Shown: positions 29,249 through 38,854, numbered from the stretch's first letter. The stretch is DNA of 64,000 nt from Gammaproteobacteria bacterium HGW-Gammaproteobacteria-11 (GCA_002840055.1 PGZJ01000006.1:62001-126000), one strand, 5' to 3'. A program made the numbers and translations. The notes: generated from the letters alone by a model not told the origin.

Positions 29249-30224
29249 TCAGGCTGCGCCGGCCGTCGCCCTGTTGGCGGCCAACGCCGAAAAACGCGCG
29301 CTGTTACAGCGGGTGCTTGGCGAGTTTGGCTACCAGGTAACCTTTGCCGGGGAGCCGAGTGGCCTGGACTGTGAGGCGCTGGCGAACATCTCGGCTGATC
29401 TCTGGTTGCTGGAGCTGCCGGATGAGTCAGCGCTGTCCGATTGGCTGCTCGAACACAGTGACGTACCTGTCTTGCTCGGTGCCGGAGAGGTGCCCGAGCT
29501 GGACAGCGAGGATTATCCGCGCTGGGAACGACGTCTGTATGGCAAGTTGATCCCCCTGCTCGGAGAGGTTGCGGGCGGCCGCATTCCGCGGCTCGCAGGT
29601 GGTCAGGATGCACCAGCCACTGCCGGCGAACAGCCGCATCAGGCGCCCAGCGTCTGGTTGCTGGCGGCATCATTGGGTGGCCCGGATGCGGTCAAAGCCT
29701 TTCTTGACCGCCTGCCCGCCGACTTACCCGTGGCCTTCGTGTATGCCCAGCATATCGATGCCGGTTTTGAAACGCGGCTGCCGACCATCATCGGGCGACA
29801 CAATGCCTGGCGTGTGATCAACTGCGTTCAGGGCGCGCCGTTGCAAGCCGGGGAAGTCTTGATTGCACCGATCAAGCGGCGACTGGGTTTCAGTCCACAG
29901 GGTTGCGTGGAGTTGCACGAGGACGGCTGGCCGGGACCCTACCAGCCGTCCATCGAAACCATGCTCGACGAGGTTGCCAGGGCCTTTGCTCCGGCCTGCG
30001 GGGCGATCATTTTCAGCGGTATGGGGGAAGACGGGGTGGGTGCCTGTGGGCGTTTACGCAATCAGGGCATACCGGTCTGGACCCAGGACGCAGGCAGTGC
30101 AACCTGTGAGGTGATGCCCATGGCTGTAGCCGATGCCGGTTACAGCAGCCTGCAGGGCTCGCCGCAGCTGCTCGCCGATGCATTGCGCGACTGGTTGGCG
30201 CAGGAATGGCCGCTGGCGCTGTAG
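29241..30224 (+). CDS. chpB: ChpB, CheB-like receptor methylesterase with degenerate receiver
   Basis: Methylesterase/deamidase of 327 aa that removes methyl groups from PilJ. The C-terminal catalytic domain is intact: Ser in LAASLGGPDAV, His in VYAQHIDAGFETRLP and Asp in IFSGMGEDGVGACG. The N-terminal receiver-like part (VALLAANAEKRALLQ ... ADLWLLELPDES) lacks the acidic pair and has Glu where the phosphoacceptor Asp normally lies, so it is probably not phosphorylated. The start is a GTG at 29241 inside the end of chpA (8-base overlap GTGACTGA), implying coupled translation. The track's 29133 start is within chpA in another frame. Confidence 0.92.
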   Translation: MTDQAAPAVALLAANAEKRALLQRVLGEFGYQVTFAGEPSGLDCEALANISADLWLLELPDESALSDWLLEHSDVPVLLGAGEVPELDSEDYPRWERRLYGKLIPLLGEVAGGRIPRLAGGQDAPATAGEQPHQAPSVWLLAASLGGPDAVKAFLDRLPADLPVAFVYAQHIDAGFETRLPTIIGRHNAWRVINCVQGAPLQAGEVLIAPIKRRLGFSPQGCVELHEDGWPGPYQPSIETMLDEVARAFAPACGAIIFSGMGEDGVGACGRLRNQGIPVWTQDAGSATCEVMPMAVADAGYSSLQGSPQLLADALRDWLAQEWPLAL

Positions 30225-30252
30225 TGCCCATTGAATCAAGAGGAAGTTAGGC

Positions 30253-30720
30253 ATGTCCGATGCACTGGAAAGTTTGAACGGTCTGGTTGTTCCGCTGAGC
30301 GAGCAGGGCTTGCTGTTGCCCAACGTCGCGGTGGCCGAGTTGGTCGGCTTCAGGTTGACGCGGGTCGCCGACAACGCCCCGGCCTGGTTTCTTGGCTGGA
30401 CCCAGTGGCGTGAGCAGGTTGTGCCCCTGGTCGACCCCTACATTCTGATGGGCCAGACGCCGGCCAGCACCGAACGGCCACCGCGGACCTTGATTCTCAA
30501 CGCAGTGGGTGAGCGTGCCGGCGTGCATTTTGTCGGTCTGCGCATCTTCAGTATTCCGCGGTCACGCAAGGTGGTCCGCGGTGAGATCAATGCGCTGGAG
30601 CTGCACGGCGAGTATATCCAGCAGGCCGTTCAGTTGGCCGAAGAACCCGAGGTGCTGGTTATTCCGGATCTGGCCGCCATCGAGGATGAACTGGATAAAG
30701 CCGGATTGCTGCGCCCCTGA
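30253..30720 (+). CDS. chpC: ChpC, CheW-like accessory coupling protein
   Basis: CheW-domain protein of 155 aa, last gene of the Pil-Chp operon. It has VVPLSEQGLLLPNVAVAELVGF, WFLGWTQWREQVVPLVD (the N-x-R-G equivalent is degenerate) and AGVHFVGLRIFSIPRSRKVV. In P. aeruginosa ChpC is needed for some chemotactic twitching responses, for example to phosphatidylethanolamine, but not for basal motility. AAGAGG lies about 10 bases before the ATG. It converges on envZ (6-base gap). In P. aeruginosa the genes beyond chpC are chpD and chpE; they are missing here and an unrelated core block follows. Confidence 0.9.
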   Translation: MSDALESLNGLVVPLSEQGLLLPNVAVAELVGFRLTRVADNAPAWFLGWTQWREQVVPLVDPYILMGQTPASTERPPRTLILNAVGERAGVHFVGLRIFSIPRSRKVVRGEINALELHGEYIQQAVQLAEEPEVLVIPDLAAIEDELDKAGLLRP

Positions 30721-30726
30721 AGTTGT

Positions 30727-32028
30727 TCAGATCGGAAAACTCAGGCGCGCTTCGGTACCGCCACCCGTGCGATTCAGCAGTTGTACCGTAGCACCATGTG
30801 CCTCGGCAATCCGCTTGACGATGGCCAGGCCCAGTCCGGTGCCCTTGGTCGTTCGGGCGCGATCGCCACGGGTGAAGGGGGTAAAGAGTGCCTCACACTC
30901 AGTCGGATCGATACCCGGTCCCCGGTCAAGCACGGCAACGACCAGATAGGGCTTGGCGGCTGCGCGGGTCACATAGGTACAGACCTCGATGCCATCGCGG
31001 CCATGGGTCAGGGCGTTCTCGATCAGGTTGGCCATCACCCGCTTCATTGACAGGCGTCGCAGCGGAATGCGCGGCACTGGTTCCAGACACAGTCTGACGT
31101 TCTCCTCACCGGTATTCAGCGGCGCAATGACCTCGCGAATGATCTCGTTGATGTCTTCGGGATCAGCAGACTCGGTACTGCCATCGCGCATGAAGGCCAT
31201 GAACTGATCAAGAATTGCATCCATGTCCTCGATATCGCGAATCATGCCTTCGGTCAGATCGGGTTCAGCGCTGGACAGCAGCTCGGTGGACAGGCGCATG
31301 CGCGTCAGTGGCGTACGCAGATCGTGCGAGACGCCTGCCAGCAACAACGATCTGTCGCGATTGGCCTGTTCGACATCGTCGGCCATCTGGTTGAAGGCGC
31401 GGTACACCTCGGCAATTTCCGCCGGACAGCTGGTGTCCAGCAGGTGCACACTCTGGCCGCGACCAATACGCTGGGCGGCCTGTTCAAGCTTCTTCAGGGG
31501 TTGGTTCAACTGCCGCACAAAAATCCATGCGGCGGCGGTCGACAACACACCAATCAGACCCAGCCAAAGCACCACCATCCAGACCCGTGCTCCGCGCAGG
31601 GGGTGGGCATACAGCGGCACTTTCAGCCAATGGCCCTGGTGGCTGGGTTGATGAACCCAGATGGCCGGTTCACCCTGAATACGCACGCGCACATCGGTCT
31701 GATCACCGAGTTCATGGCGCATTTGCTTGGTAAAGATGCCGGTGTAGGGCCAGTGGACTTCCCCGCGCGGAACCTCGTCGTGGGGGACCAGCTGCATGCC
31801 GGTCATCATTTCAATGTCGTCGCGGGTTTGCTCGTCACTGGCCCAGTAGGCGCTGATCAACATGGCCGTACCGTGGCTGTACTGACGGTCCACCAGCAGG
31901 TCTTCGTTGCTCATCAGATAGAGCATGGTCAGGAGCTTGGAGAACAGCGTGACCAGGAGTACCAGCAGGATGGTCCGGGCAAAAAAGCTGCGTGGCAGCA
32001 GGGGATGCCAGCCCGGGCCACCCTTCAC
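30727..32028 (-). CDS. envZ: EnvZ/AmgS-type sensor histidine kinase
   Basis: Two-helix inner-membrane sensor of 433 aa. Membrane segments are FFARTILLVLLVTLFSKLLTML (about 14-36) and VWMVVLWLGLIGVLSTAAAWIFV (about 150-172), enclosing a periplasmic sensor of about 110 residues. HAMP follows (LNQPLKKLEQAAQRIGRG). The H-box is LLAGVSHDLRTPLTRMRL, the N-box NLIENALTHG and the G-boxes DRGPGIDPTE and GTGLGLAIV. It overlaps ompR by 4 bases. In P. aeruginosa the orthologous pair next to tex and gshA is AmgS/AmgR, which responds to envelope stress from misfolded membrane protein and aminoglycosides. That role is inferred from synteny. Confidence 0.94.
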   Translation of the reverse strand: MKGGPGWHPLLPRSFFARTILLVLLVTLFSKLLTMLYLMSNEDLLVDRQYSHGTAMLISAYWASDEQTRDDIEMMTGMQLVPHDEVPRGEVHWPYTGIFTKQMRHELGDQTDVRVRIQGEPAIWVHQPSHQGHWLKVPLYAHPLRGARVWMVVLWLGLIGVLSTAAAWIFVRQLNQPLKKLEQAAQRIGRGQSVHLLDTSCPAEIAEVYRAFNQMADDVEQANRDRSLLLAGVSHDLRTPLTRMRLSTELLSSAEPDLTEGMIRDIEDMDAILDQFMAFMRDGSTESADPEDINEIIREVIAPLNTGEENVRLCLEPVPRIPLRRLSMKRVMANLIENALTHGRDGIEVCTYVTRAAAKPYLVVAVLDRGPGIDPTECEALFTPFTRGDRARTTKGTGLGLAIVKRIAEAHGATVQLLNRTGGGTEARLSFPI

Positions 32029-32747
32029 GAATGTTTGCCGTCCGGTACAAAGACGTATCCCACACCCCAGACAGTCTGGATATAGCGTGGCTTGGATGGA
32101 TCAGGCTCGAGCATGCGGCGCAGACGCGATATCTGCACGTCAATCGAGCGCTCCAGCGCATCCCACTCACGGCCACGGGCCAGTTGCATCAGCTTGTCAC
32201 GGGTCAGAGGTTCGCGCGGATGCTGGACCAGGGCCTTGAGCACGGCAAACTCACCGGTGGTGAGCATGTGTACTTCATCGCCACGGCGCAGCTCACGGGT
32301 AGCCAGACTGAGCAGAAACTCGCCGAAGGTGACTTCCTCGTCCTCACCGCCGGGCGCGCCGGGTACCTGGGGTGCCTGACGGCGCAGTACGGCCTTGATG
32401 CGGGCCACCAGCTCACGCGGATTGAAGGGTTTGGGTAGGTAGTCGTCGGCGCCCTGTTCGAGACCGAGAATACGGCTGGTCTCGTCACCCTTGGCCGTCA
32501 GCATGATGATCGGCGTGGTGTTTTCCTGATCGCGCAAACGCTTGCAGGCGGTCAGGCCATCTTCGCCGGGCAGCATCAGATCGAGCACAATAAGAGCGTA
32601 GAGTTCACGGGCCAGCAGGCGGTCCATCTGCTCGGTATTTTCCACCGCACGGACCCGATAACCCTGTTCGGTAAGAAAGCGTTCGAGCAAACGACGCAAA
32701 CGCACATCGTCATCAACAATCAGGATTTTCTCGCCTTCGCTGGTCAT
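32025..32747 (-). CDS. ompR: OmpR/AmgR-type response regulator
   Basis: Receiver plus winged-helix DNA-binding protein of 240 aa. The receiver shows ILIVDDDVRLRRLLERFL, the phosphoacceptor Asp in LIVLDLMLPGEDGL, and LPKPFNPRELVARI. The C-terminal OmpR-type domain shows LTTGEFAVLKALVQHPREPLTR and GREWDALERSIDVQISRLRR. I place the start at ATG 32747, with GGTGAG seven bases upstream, rather than GTG 32759. It is first in the ompR-envZ operon and divergent from tex (189-base gap). It probably controls envelope proteolysis genes, as AmgR does, but no target site was sought. Confidence 0.95.
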   Translation of the reverse strand: MTSEGEKILIVDDDVRLRRLLERFLTEQGYRVRAVENTEQMDRLLARELYALIVLDLMLPGEDGLTACKRLRDQENTTPIIMLTAKGDETSRILGLEQGADDYLPKPFNPRELVARIKAVLRRQAPQVPGAPGGEDEEVTFGEFLLSLATRELRRGDEVHMLTTGEFAVLKALVQHPREPLTRDKLMQLARGREWDALERSIDVQISRLRRMLEPDPSKPRYIQTVWGVGYVFVPDGKHS

Positions 32748-32936
32748 ACCTGTACTCACCTTGTTTAAGTTGTAAGCATTGTGGCTGAAGCCGCCTGTTT
32801 TGTAGCTCAGGCATTGTTACAAGAGGTTTCTTTTGTACAAGTTTTTGGCGCAAATGGCCATCCCCTGATGCTCACCCCATGGCTTGATCAGTCGGTTATA
32901 CTCCCCGGTCAGCCAGTTGAAGCGGATATTGTCAGT

Positions 32937-35261
32937 ATGGATTCCATTGTCTCGCGCATCGCCAGTGAGTTGGCCGTCAAACCCGAGCAGGTCGATGCCA
33001 CAGTCAAGCTACTCGATGAGGGTGCCAGCGTGCCTTTCATTGCCCGTTACCGCAAGGAGGTAACCGGCAGTCTGGACGACACCCAGCTGCGCTACCTGGA
33101 GGAGCGCCTGCGCTATCTGCGCGAGATGGAAGAGCGTCGCCTGAGCATCCTCGCCAGCATCACCGAACAGGGCAAGCTGACCGCCGAGCTTGAGCGCGAT
33201 ATCCGTCAGGCGGATACCAAGACCCGCCTGGAAGATCTCTATCTGCCCTACAAGCCCAAGCGCCGCACCAAGGGTCAGATTGCGCTGGAAGCGGGGCTGG
33301 GGCCGCTGGCCGAAGCACTGTATGCCGATCCCGAACTGAATCCGGAGAGCGAGGCACAGGCCTTTATTGATGTCGACAAGGGCGTGGCTGACATCAAGGC
33401 GGCACTGGACGGTGCCAAGTACATCCTGATGGAACGCTTCAGCGAGCAGGCCAGCCTGATAGATAGTCTGCGTCAGGCCCTGCGTCAGGATGGCCGGGTG
33501 GTCTCCAGGGTGGTGCCGGGCAAGGAGGAGGAGGGGTCCAAGTTCCGCGACTACTTTGAGTATGCCGAGGCCCTGAGCAAGGTACCCTCGCACCGTGCGC
33601 TGGCGATTCTGCGCGGCCGCAACGAAGGGATCCTGAGCATTGCACTGGAATTGGGCGAGGCTGATACACCTGCCAGCGCCATGCACCCCTGTGAAGGCAT
33701 CATTGGCCAGGCCGTGGGTATTCGCGATCAGGGTCGTGCCGCCGACAAGTGGCTGGCCGAGGTGGTGCGCTGGACCTGGCGGGTCAGGCTGCTCGGGCAT
33801 CTGGAAACCGAATTGCTCGGTGACTTGCGTGAGGCCGCTGAAGATGAGGCCATCCGCGTGTTCGCCAATAACCTCAAGGATCTGCTGCTTTCAGCCCCGG
33901 CCGGCCCGCGGGTTACGCTGGCGCTGGACCCGGGTCTGCGCACCGGGGTCAAGGTGGTGGTGGTGGATGCCACCGGCAAATTGGTGGACTACACCACCAT
34001 CTTTCCGCATGCCCCGCGCAACCAGTGGCAGGAATCCCTGACTGTGCTGGCGGCGCTGTGTCAGAAGCACAAGGTCAGCCTGATCGCGATTGGCAATGGT
34101 ACGGCCTCGCGGGAGACCGACAAACTGGCGGCTGATCTGATGGCACTGTGCAAGATCCCCGGCCTGCAGAAGATCATGGTTTCCGAAGCGGGTGCTTCGA
34201 TCTACTCGGCCTCGGAACTGGCGGCCAAGGAGTTTCCCGATCTGGATGTAACCTTCCGTGGCGCCGTCTCCATCGGTCGCCGGCTGCAGGATCCCTTGGC
34301 TGAACTGGTGAAGATCGAGCCCAAGTCGATTGGCGTTGGCCAGTATCAGCATGACGTGTCACAGGTGAAGCTGGCGCGCAGTCTGGATGCGGTGGTCGAG
34401 GATTGCGTAAATGCCGTGGGCGTGGACCTGAATACCGCCTCGATGCCGTTGCTGACGCGGGTCTCGGGTCTGAATCCGAGCATTGCCCAGAACATTGTGG
34501 ACTACCGTGACCAGCACGGCGCCTTTCGCAGCCGCAAGGAGCTGCTCAAGGTCAGCCGCCTGGGTGACAAGACCTTTGAACAGGCGGCCGGCTTTCTTCG
34601 GGTAATGGATGGCGACAATCCGCTGGACGCCTCCGCCGTACACCCGGAGGCCTACGTACTGGTCGAGCGCATCGCCAGTCAGACCGGCCGGGATATTCGC
34701 AGTCTGATCGGTGATTCGGCCTTCCTGCGCAAGGTCGACCCCAAGGCCTTCACCGATGAGCACTTTGGTGTGCCGACCATCACCGATATTCTCAAGGAAC
34801 TGGACAAGCCTGGCCGCGACCCGCGCCCTGAATTCAAGGCCGCCGCCTTTCAGGAGGGGGTTGAGAGTCTGAAGGATCTGAAACCGGGTATGCAGTTGGA
34901 GGGGGTGGTCAGCAACGTGGCCAACTTCGGCGCCTTTGTCGACATCGGTGTACACCAGGATGGTCTGGTGCATATCTCCATGCTCTCGCATCAGTTCGTC
35001 AAGGATCCCCGCGAGGTGGTCAAGGCCGGTGATATCGTCCGGGTCAAGGTCATGGAGGTGGATATACCCCGGCAGCGCATCAGCCTGAGCATGCGCATGG
35101 ACGATGAGCCCGGTGCCGGCAAAGCCCAGCCTGCCGAACGCGGCCGTCCCGAACGGAGTCGCGAGGCTGGTCGCAACGCGGTAGCTGCTGGCAAAACGCC
35201 TGAGCCGAGTGCTACCTTTGCCAACCTGTTTGCCAATGCCAAGAGTCTGAAGAAGTCCTGA
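32937..35261 (+). CDS. tex: Tex, S1-domain RNA-binding transcription accessory protein
   Basis: Nucleic-acid-binding protein of 774 aa (779 in P. aeruginosa). The N-terminal Tex helical region starts [19 protein letters not shown] with [12 protein letters not shown]. The YqgF/RNase H-like domain contains [18 protein letters not shown] helix-hairpin-helix follows ([19 protein letters not shown] ... [11 protein letters not shown]), and the C-terminal S1 domain is [21 protein letters not shown]. It binds RNA and the transcribing polymerase and affects toxin or stress gene expression in several species. The track start at 32781 adds 52 unlikely residues. The thioesterase gene begins one base after its stop. 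Confidence 0.95.
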   Translation: MDSIVSRIASELAVKPEQVDATVKLLDEGASVPFIARYRKEVTGSLDDTQLRYLEERLRYLREMEERRLSILASITEQGKLTAELERDIRQADTKTRLEDLYLPYKPKRRTKGQIALEAGLGPLAEALYADPELNPESEAQAFIDVDKGVADIKAALDGAKYILMERFSEQASLIDSLRQALRQDGRVVSRVVPGKEEEGSKFRDYFEYAEALSKVPSHRALAILRGRNEGILSIALELGEADTPASAMHPCEGIIGQAVGIRDQGRAADKWLAEVVRWTWRVRLLGHLETELLGDLREAAEDEAIRVFANNLKDLLLSAPAGPRVTLALDPGLRTGVKVVVVDATGKLVDYTTIFPHAPRNQWQESLTVLAALCQKHKVSLIAIGNGTASRETDKLAADLMALCKIPGLQKIMVSEAGASIYSASELAAKEFPDLDVTFRGAVSIGRRLQDPLAELVKIEPKSIGVGQYQHDVSQVKLARSLDAVVEDCVNAVGVDLNTASMPLLTRVSGLNPSIAQNIVDYRDQHGAFRSRKELLKVSRLGDKTFEQAAGFLRVMDGDNPLDASAVHPEAYVLVERIASQTGRDIRSLIGDSAFLRKVDPKAFTDEHFGVPTITDILKELDKPGRDPRPEFKAAAFQEGVESLKDLKPGMQLEGVVSNVANFGAFVDIGVHQDGLVHISMLSHQFVKDPREVVKAGDIVRVKVMEVDIPRQRISLSMRMDDEPGAGKAQPAERGRPERSREAGRNAVAAGKTPEPSATFANLFANAKSLKKS

Positions 35262-35262
35262 C

Positions 35263-35664
35263 ATGAGCCTGCACCCTAATCTCGACGAGTTCGCGAGGAA
35301 TCGCATGAGCGCCTTTACCAAATTGCTGGGGCTGGAGTTCCAGTCCATCGACAAGGGCACCTGTACCCTGTCGTTGGCCATTACCGAATCGCATTTCAAC
35401 TCCACGGCGCGGGTCCATGGCGGGGTGATTTTCTCCCTGCTTGACTCGGCCATGGGCGCGGCCGCCTTCAGCGTACTGGAACCTCACGAAAGCACGGCTA
35501 CAGTGGAATGCAAGATCAATTACACGCGTGCAGTCACCGGCGGCGAGTTGCGTTGTGTTGGCAAGGTGGTGCATGCCGGTACCCGCACCGTGGTGGTGGA
35601 TGGTGAAATCTGGCAGGACGGCGCCCTGGTAGCCAAGGCGCTGGGCACCTTTGCCCGGATCTGA
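35263..35664 (+). CDS. PaaI-family hot-dog thioesterase
   Basis: 133-residue acyl-CoA thioesterase of the PaaI/YigI type. The core is STARVHGGVIFSLLDSAMGAAAFS, where HGG and the following Asp are the usual catalytic region of this subgroup. INYTRAVTGGELRCVGKVVHAG follows, and the domain ends TFARI. It begins one base after the tex stop, so it is probably co-transcribed with tex. The same pair is found in P. aeruginosa (PA5201-PA5202). The preferred acyl chain is unknown. Confidence 0.88.
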   Translation: MSLHPNLDEFARNRMSAFTKLLGLEFQSIDKGTCTLSLAITESHFNSTARVHGGVIFSLLDSAMGAAAFSVLEPHESTATVECKINYTRAVTGGELRCVGKVVHAGTRTVVVDGEIWQDGALVAKALGTFARI

Positions 35665-35727
35665 ACAACCCCAGCCGCTGACGCAGTCTGTGCGTCAGCG
35701 CAACTGACTTTCTGAGGAGTGGCAGCA

Positions 35728-37311
35728 TTGTCACCAACGTTAAGCGATACCTTGATTCTGCTGGCTGAACCGGCCCAGCGCGAACGCCTGCGCGGTTGCC
35801 AGCACGGCATCGAGAAGGAAAGTCTGCGCACCACCCCGAGAGGGGAGCTGGCGACCACAGCGCACCCGCTGTCCCTCGGTTCGGCCTTGACCCATCCGAG
35901 CATTACTACCGATTACTCCGAGGCCCTGCTGGAGCTGATCACGCCGGTGAGCACCAGCCTCGAGACCTTGTTTGAACATCTCGACACGACCCACCGCTTT
36001 GTCTATGCCGAACTGGGTGAGGAGTTGTTGTGGACCGAATCCATGCCCTGCCGCTTGCCTAAGGTGGACGCGGATATCCCGATTGCCTGGTACGGCACCT
36101 CGAATGTCGGCATGCTCAAGCATGTCTACCGCCGTGGTCTGGCCATCCGTTATGGCAAGGCCATGCAGTGCATTGCCGGTATTCACTACAACTTCTCGCT
36201 GCCACCGCAACTCTGGCGCATTCTGCAGGAGCAGGAAGGCGACACGCGCTCGGCACAGGACTACCAATCGGATCGCTATATGCGGCTGATCCGCAACTTC
36301 CGCCGCTATGCCTGGCTGTTGATGTATCTCTTTGGGGCCTCGCCAGCGGTTTGTGCGAGTTTTCTGCAGGGCCGGGATCACAAGCTGTTGCCACTCGGTG
36401 AGAAAAGCCTGTACTTGCCCTATGCCACCAGCCTGCGCATGAGCGACCTGGGCTACAACAACAACGCCCAGTCCGGCCTGAACGTCTGCTACAACAACCT
36501 CGACAGCTACATTGGCAGCATGCTCGAGGCCATCAGCCTGCCCTATGAGCGTTATGCGCAGATGGGTACCCATGATGCCCAGGGTGAGTGGCAGCAGTTG
36601 AATACCAACCTGTTGCAGATCGAGAACGAGTTCTACAGTCCGATCCGGCCCAAGCGCGTGACCCTGAGCGGTGAAAAACCGGTGCATGCGCTGGCGTCTC
36701 GCGGCGTGGAATACATAGAAGTGCGCTGCATGGATATCGATCCCTTTGTGCCCCTGGGTATCGAGCCGTCGACCGCACATTTCCTCGACAGCTTTCTGCT
36801 GTTCTGTGCGCTGGACCAGAGTCCGGCTCTGACCGAGGACGGCTGCAACGAAACCTCGGCCAACTTTGCCCTGGCGGTCAAACGAGGTCGTGAGCCGGGT
36901 TTGCAGTTGCGTGATGAGGGGCAGTCGCGGAGCCTGAAAGACTGGGGTTTGAGCCTGCTTGAGAGTATTGCCGCCTGCGCAGGCTTGCTGGACAGCACGC
37001 ATCAGACTCAGGCCTATTCAGAGAGCCTGGTATTGCAGCGCAACAAGCTTGAGGATGCCTCGCTGACGCCTTCAGCACGGGTGCTGGAGGCTATTGCCGC
37101 GCAAGGCAACAGCTTCTTCCGCTTTGCCCTGAGTCAATCCGAGGCGCATCGTCGGCATTTCCTTGATCGGCCTCTGAGCGCCGATCAGACAGCGCTGTTC
37201 CATTCTCAGGCGGCGGCTTCGCTGGCGGCCCAGGCAGATCAGGAAGCAGCTGACGACATGCCCTTTGCAGACTTTGTCAGGCGCTTTCTGGAGCAGGGTG
37301 TAGACGGCTGA
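35728..37311 (+). CDS. gshA: GshA, glutamate-cysteine ligase
   Basis: First enzyme of glutathione synthesis, joining glutamate and cysteine with ATP. The sequence GIEKESLRTTPRGEL, then TTDYSEALLELITPV, then EELLWTESMPCRLP is diagnostic of the gamma-proteobacterial GshA family. GIHYNFSLP and RMSDLGYNN follow. The track starts at GTG 35719, but that codon overlaps the ribosome-binding site. The TTG at 35728 has AGGAG nine bases upstream and gives 527 aa, the same as P. aeruginosa GshA. It therefore probably uses a rare TTG start. The second enzyme, gshB, lies 18 kb away in this window. Confidence 0.95.
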   Translation: MSPTLSDTLILLAEPAQRERLRGCQHGIEKESLRTTPRGELATTAHPLSLGSALTHPSITTDYSEALLELITPVSTSLETLFEHLDTTHRFVYAELGEELLWTESMPCRLPKVDADIPIAWYGTSNVGMLKHVYRRGLAIRYGKAMQCIAGIHYNFSLPPQLWRILQEQEGDTRSAQDYQSDRYMRLIRNFRRYAWLLMYLFGASPAVCASFLQGRDHKLLPLGEKSLYLPYATSLRMSDLGYNNNAQSGLNVCYNNLDSYIGSMLEAISLPYERYAQMGTHDAQGEWQQLNTNLLQIENEFYSPIRPKRVTLSGEKPVHALASRGVEYIEVRCMDIDPFVPLGIEPSTAHFLDSFLLFCALDQSPALTEDGCNETSANFALAVKRGREPGLQLRDEGQSRSLKDWGLSLLESIAACAGLLDSTHQTQAYSESLVLQRNKLEDASLTPSARVLEAIAAQGNSFFRFALSQSEAHRRHFLDRPLSADQTALFHSQAAASLAAQADQEAADDMPFADFVRRFLEQGVDG

Positions 37312-37318
37312 GCCCTGG

Positions 37319-37717
37319 CTACTGGGTGATCAGGTTGGTAAACAACAGATCATCCACCAAAGGGGCGCCTTCTTCTTCCTCCAGGACACTGCGAACCGCC
37401 GCCAGCGCGTCGGCGCGCAGTGCCTCCTTGCCCTCCAGGCTGGCCAGACCATCAGCAGTCTGTTTGCCGAACAGCGTAACCAGAGCGTTGCGGATCAAGG
37501 GATCATGGTACTGGATGCGTGCCACCGCAGCGGGATCGTTGGCGCGCAACGCCACGTCGGCCTTCAGGTACTGGATGCGTGGCCCCGGGCCAATGGTGCC
37601 AACGAAGGACGGCGTCAACTCGATGTACTGGGTTCCGGCAGCGGGCGCCGGCGTCTCCGCCAGCAGCGATGACGACAGGCTTACAAGCAGGGCAAACAGG
37701 GCAAATCGGCTGAGCAT
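37319..37717 (-). CDS. FliL-like exported protein
   Basis: 132-residue protein with a signal peptide (MLSRFALFALLVSLSSSLLAE) followed by a FliL-like domain. YIELTPSFVGTIGPGPRIQYLKADVALRA and RIQYHDPLIRNALVTLFG resemble the periplasmic part of the flagellar basal-body protein FliL. The cytoplasmic anchor and linker of true FliL are absent, and no flagellar gene is near. Pseudomonads commonly carry such a gene next to gshA, annotated as FliL family. A stator-related role is not shown. It converges on gshA with a gap of 7 bases. Confidence 0.82.
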   Translation of the reverse strand: MLSRFALFALLVSLSSSLLAETPAPAAGTQYIELTPSFVGTIGPGPRIQYLKADVALRANDPAAVARIQYHDPLIRNALVTLFGKQTADGLASLEGKEALRADALAAVRSVLEEEEGAPLVDDLLFTNLITQ

Positions 37718-37876
37718 CCTGGGGACTCCTTTAGGTTGCAGACAGAATAGCCGACTCCGCCTGCATCGCCAAACGCCGTCAGGCCTTATGGTGTTTGATC
37801 AATCAACGGCATTGTGATTGACCCGGCTCCCCCGCTTGCGACTAGACTGTGGCAAACCCCTGATAATGGAGACATC

Positions 37877-38854
37877 ATGAAAGCCGTATTGTGCAAAGCC
37901 TATGGCCCCGCCAGCAGCCTGGTTCTGGAAGAAACCGCTGATCCGGTGGCCAAGCCGAATGAGATCGTCGTCGATATCCACGCCGCTGGTGTGAACTTCC
38001 CGGACACCCTGATCATTGAAGGCAAATATCAGGTCAAACCGCCTTTTCCCTTCTCTCCGGGTGGCGAAGCAGCCGGTGTGGTCGCCAGCGTGGGTGACAA
38101 GGTCAAGCATGTGAAGCCCGGTGACCGGGTCATGTGTCTGACCGGTTTTGGCAGCTTTGCCGAAAAGATCGCCGTGGACGCCATGCGTGCGCTGCCGATG
38201 CCGGCGGATATGGATTTTGTCACCGCGGCCGGTTTCAGCATGACCTACGGTACCTCGATGCACGCCCTGAAGCAGCGTGGCGAGCTCAAGCCGGGCGAGA
38301 CCCTGTTGGTGCTGGGCGCCTCCGGTGGTGTGGGTCTGGCCGCAGTGGAAATCGGCAAGGCCATGGGCGCACGGGTTATTGCCGCCGCCTCCAGTGCCGA
38401 AAAACTGGAAGTGGCCAAGGCCGCAGGCGCCGACGAGCTGATCAACTACAGCGAAGTCAGCCTCAAGGATGCAGTCAAGGAACTGACCAATGGCCAGGGC
38501 GCCGATGTGATCTATGATCCGGTCGGTGGTGACCTGTTCGACCAGGCCGTGCGTTCGATCAACTGGAAGGGACGTTTGCTGGTCGTCGGTTTTGCCAGCG
38601 GCCGAATCCCCGAGTTTCCGGCCAACCTGGCGCTGCTCAAGGGCTCATCCATTGTTGGCGTGTTCTGGGGTGCCTTTGCTGCCCGCGAGCCACAGGTCAA
38701 CCTGGAGAACTTCCAGCAACTGTTTGCCTGGTTCAGCGAAGGCAAACTCAAGCCGCTGGTATCGCAAACCTATGCCCTGAACGAATACGAAGCCGCGCTG
38801 GAGATTCTCAGCTCGCGCAAGGCGGTTGGTAAGGTAGTCGTCAAGACCCGCTAA
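37877..38854 (+). CDS. NADPH:quinone oxidoreductase family (zinc-free MDR)
   Basis: Medium-chain reductase of 325 aa. The N-terminal GroES-like fold shows GVNFPDTLIIEGKYQ and FSPGGEAAGVVASVG. The cofactor fold shows LVLGASGGVGLAAVEIGKAMGA. No structural or catalytic zinc cysteines are present, placing it with quinone or enoyl reductases rather than alcohol dehydrogenases. The start at 37877 follows AATGGAGACATC. It stands alone and ends in a GC-rich hairpin. The physiological substrate (quinone, 2-enoyl-CoA or other) is not predictable. Confidence 0.9.
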   Translation: MKAVLCKAYGPASSLVLEETADPVAKPNEIVVDIHAAGVNFPDTLIIEGKYQVKPPFPFSPGGEAAGVVASVGDKVKHVKPGDRVMCLTGFGSFAEKIAVDAMRALPMPADMDFVTAAGFSMTYGTSMHALKQRGELKPGETLLVLGASGGVGLAAVEIGKAMGARVIAAASSAEKLEVAKAAGADELINYSEVSLKDAVKELTNGQGADVIYDPVGGDLFDQAVRSINWKGRLLVVGFASGRIPEFPANLALLKGSSIVGVFWGAFAAREPQVNLENFQQLFAWFSEGKLKPLVSQTYALNEYEAALEILSSRKAVGKVVVKTR

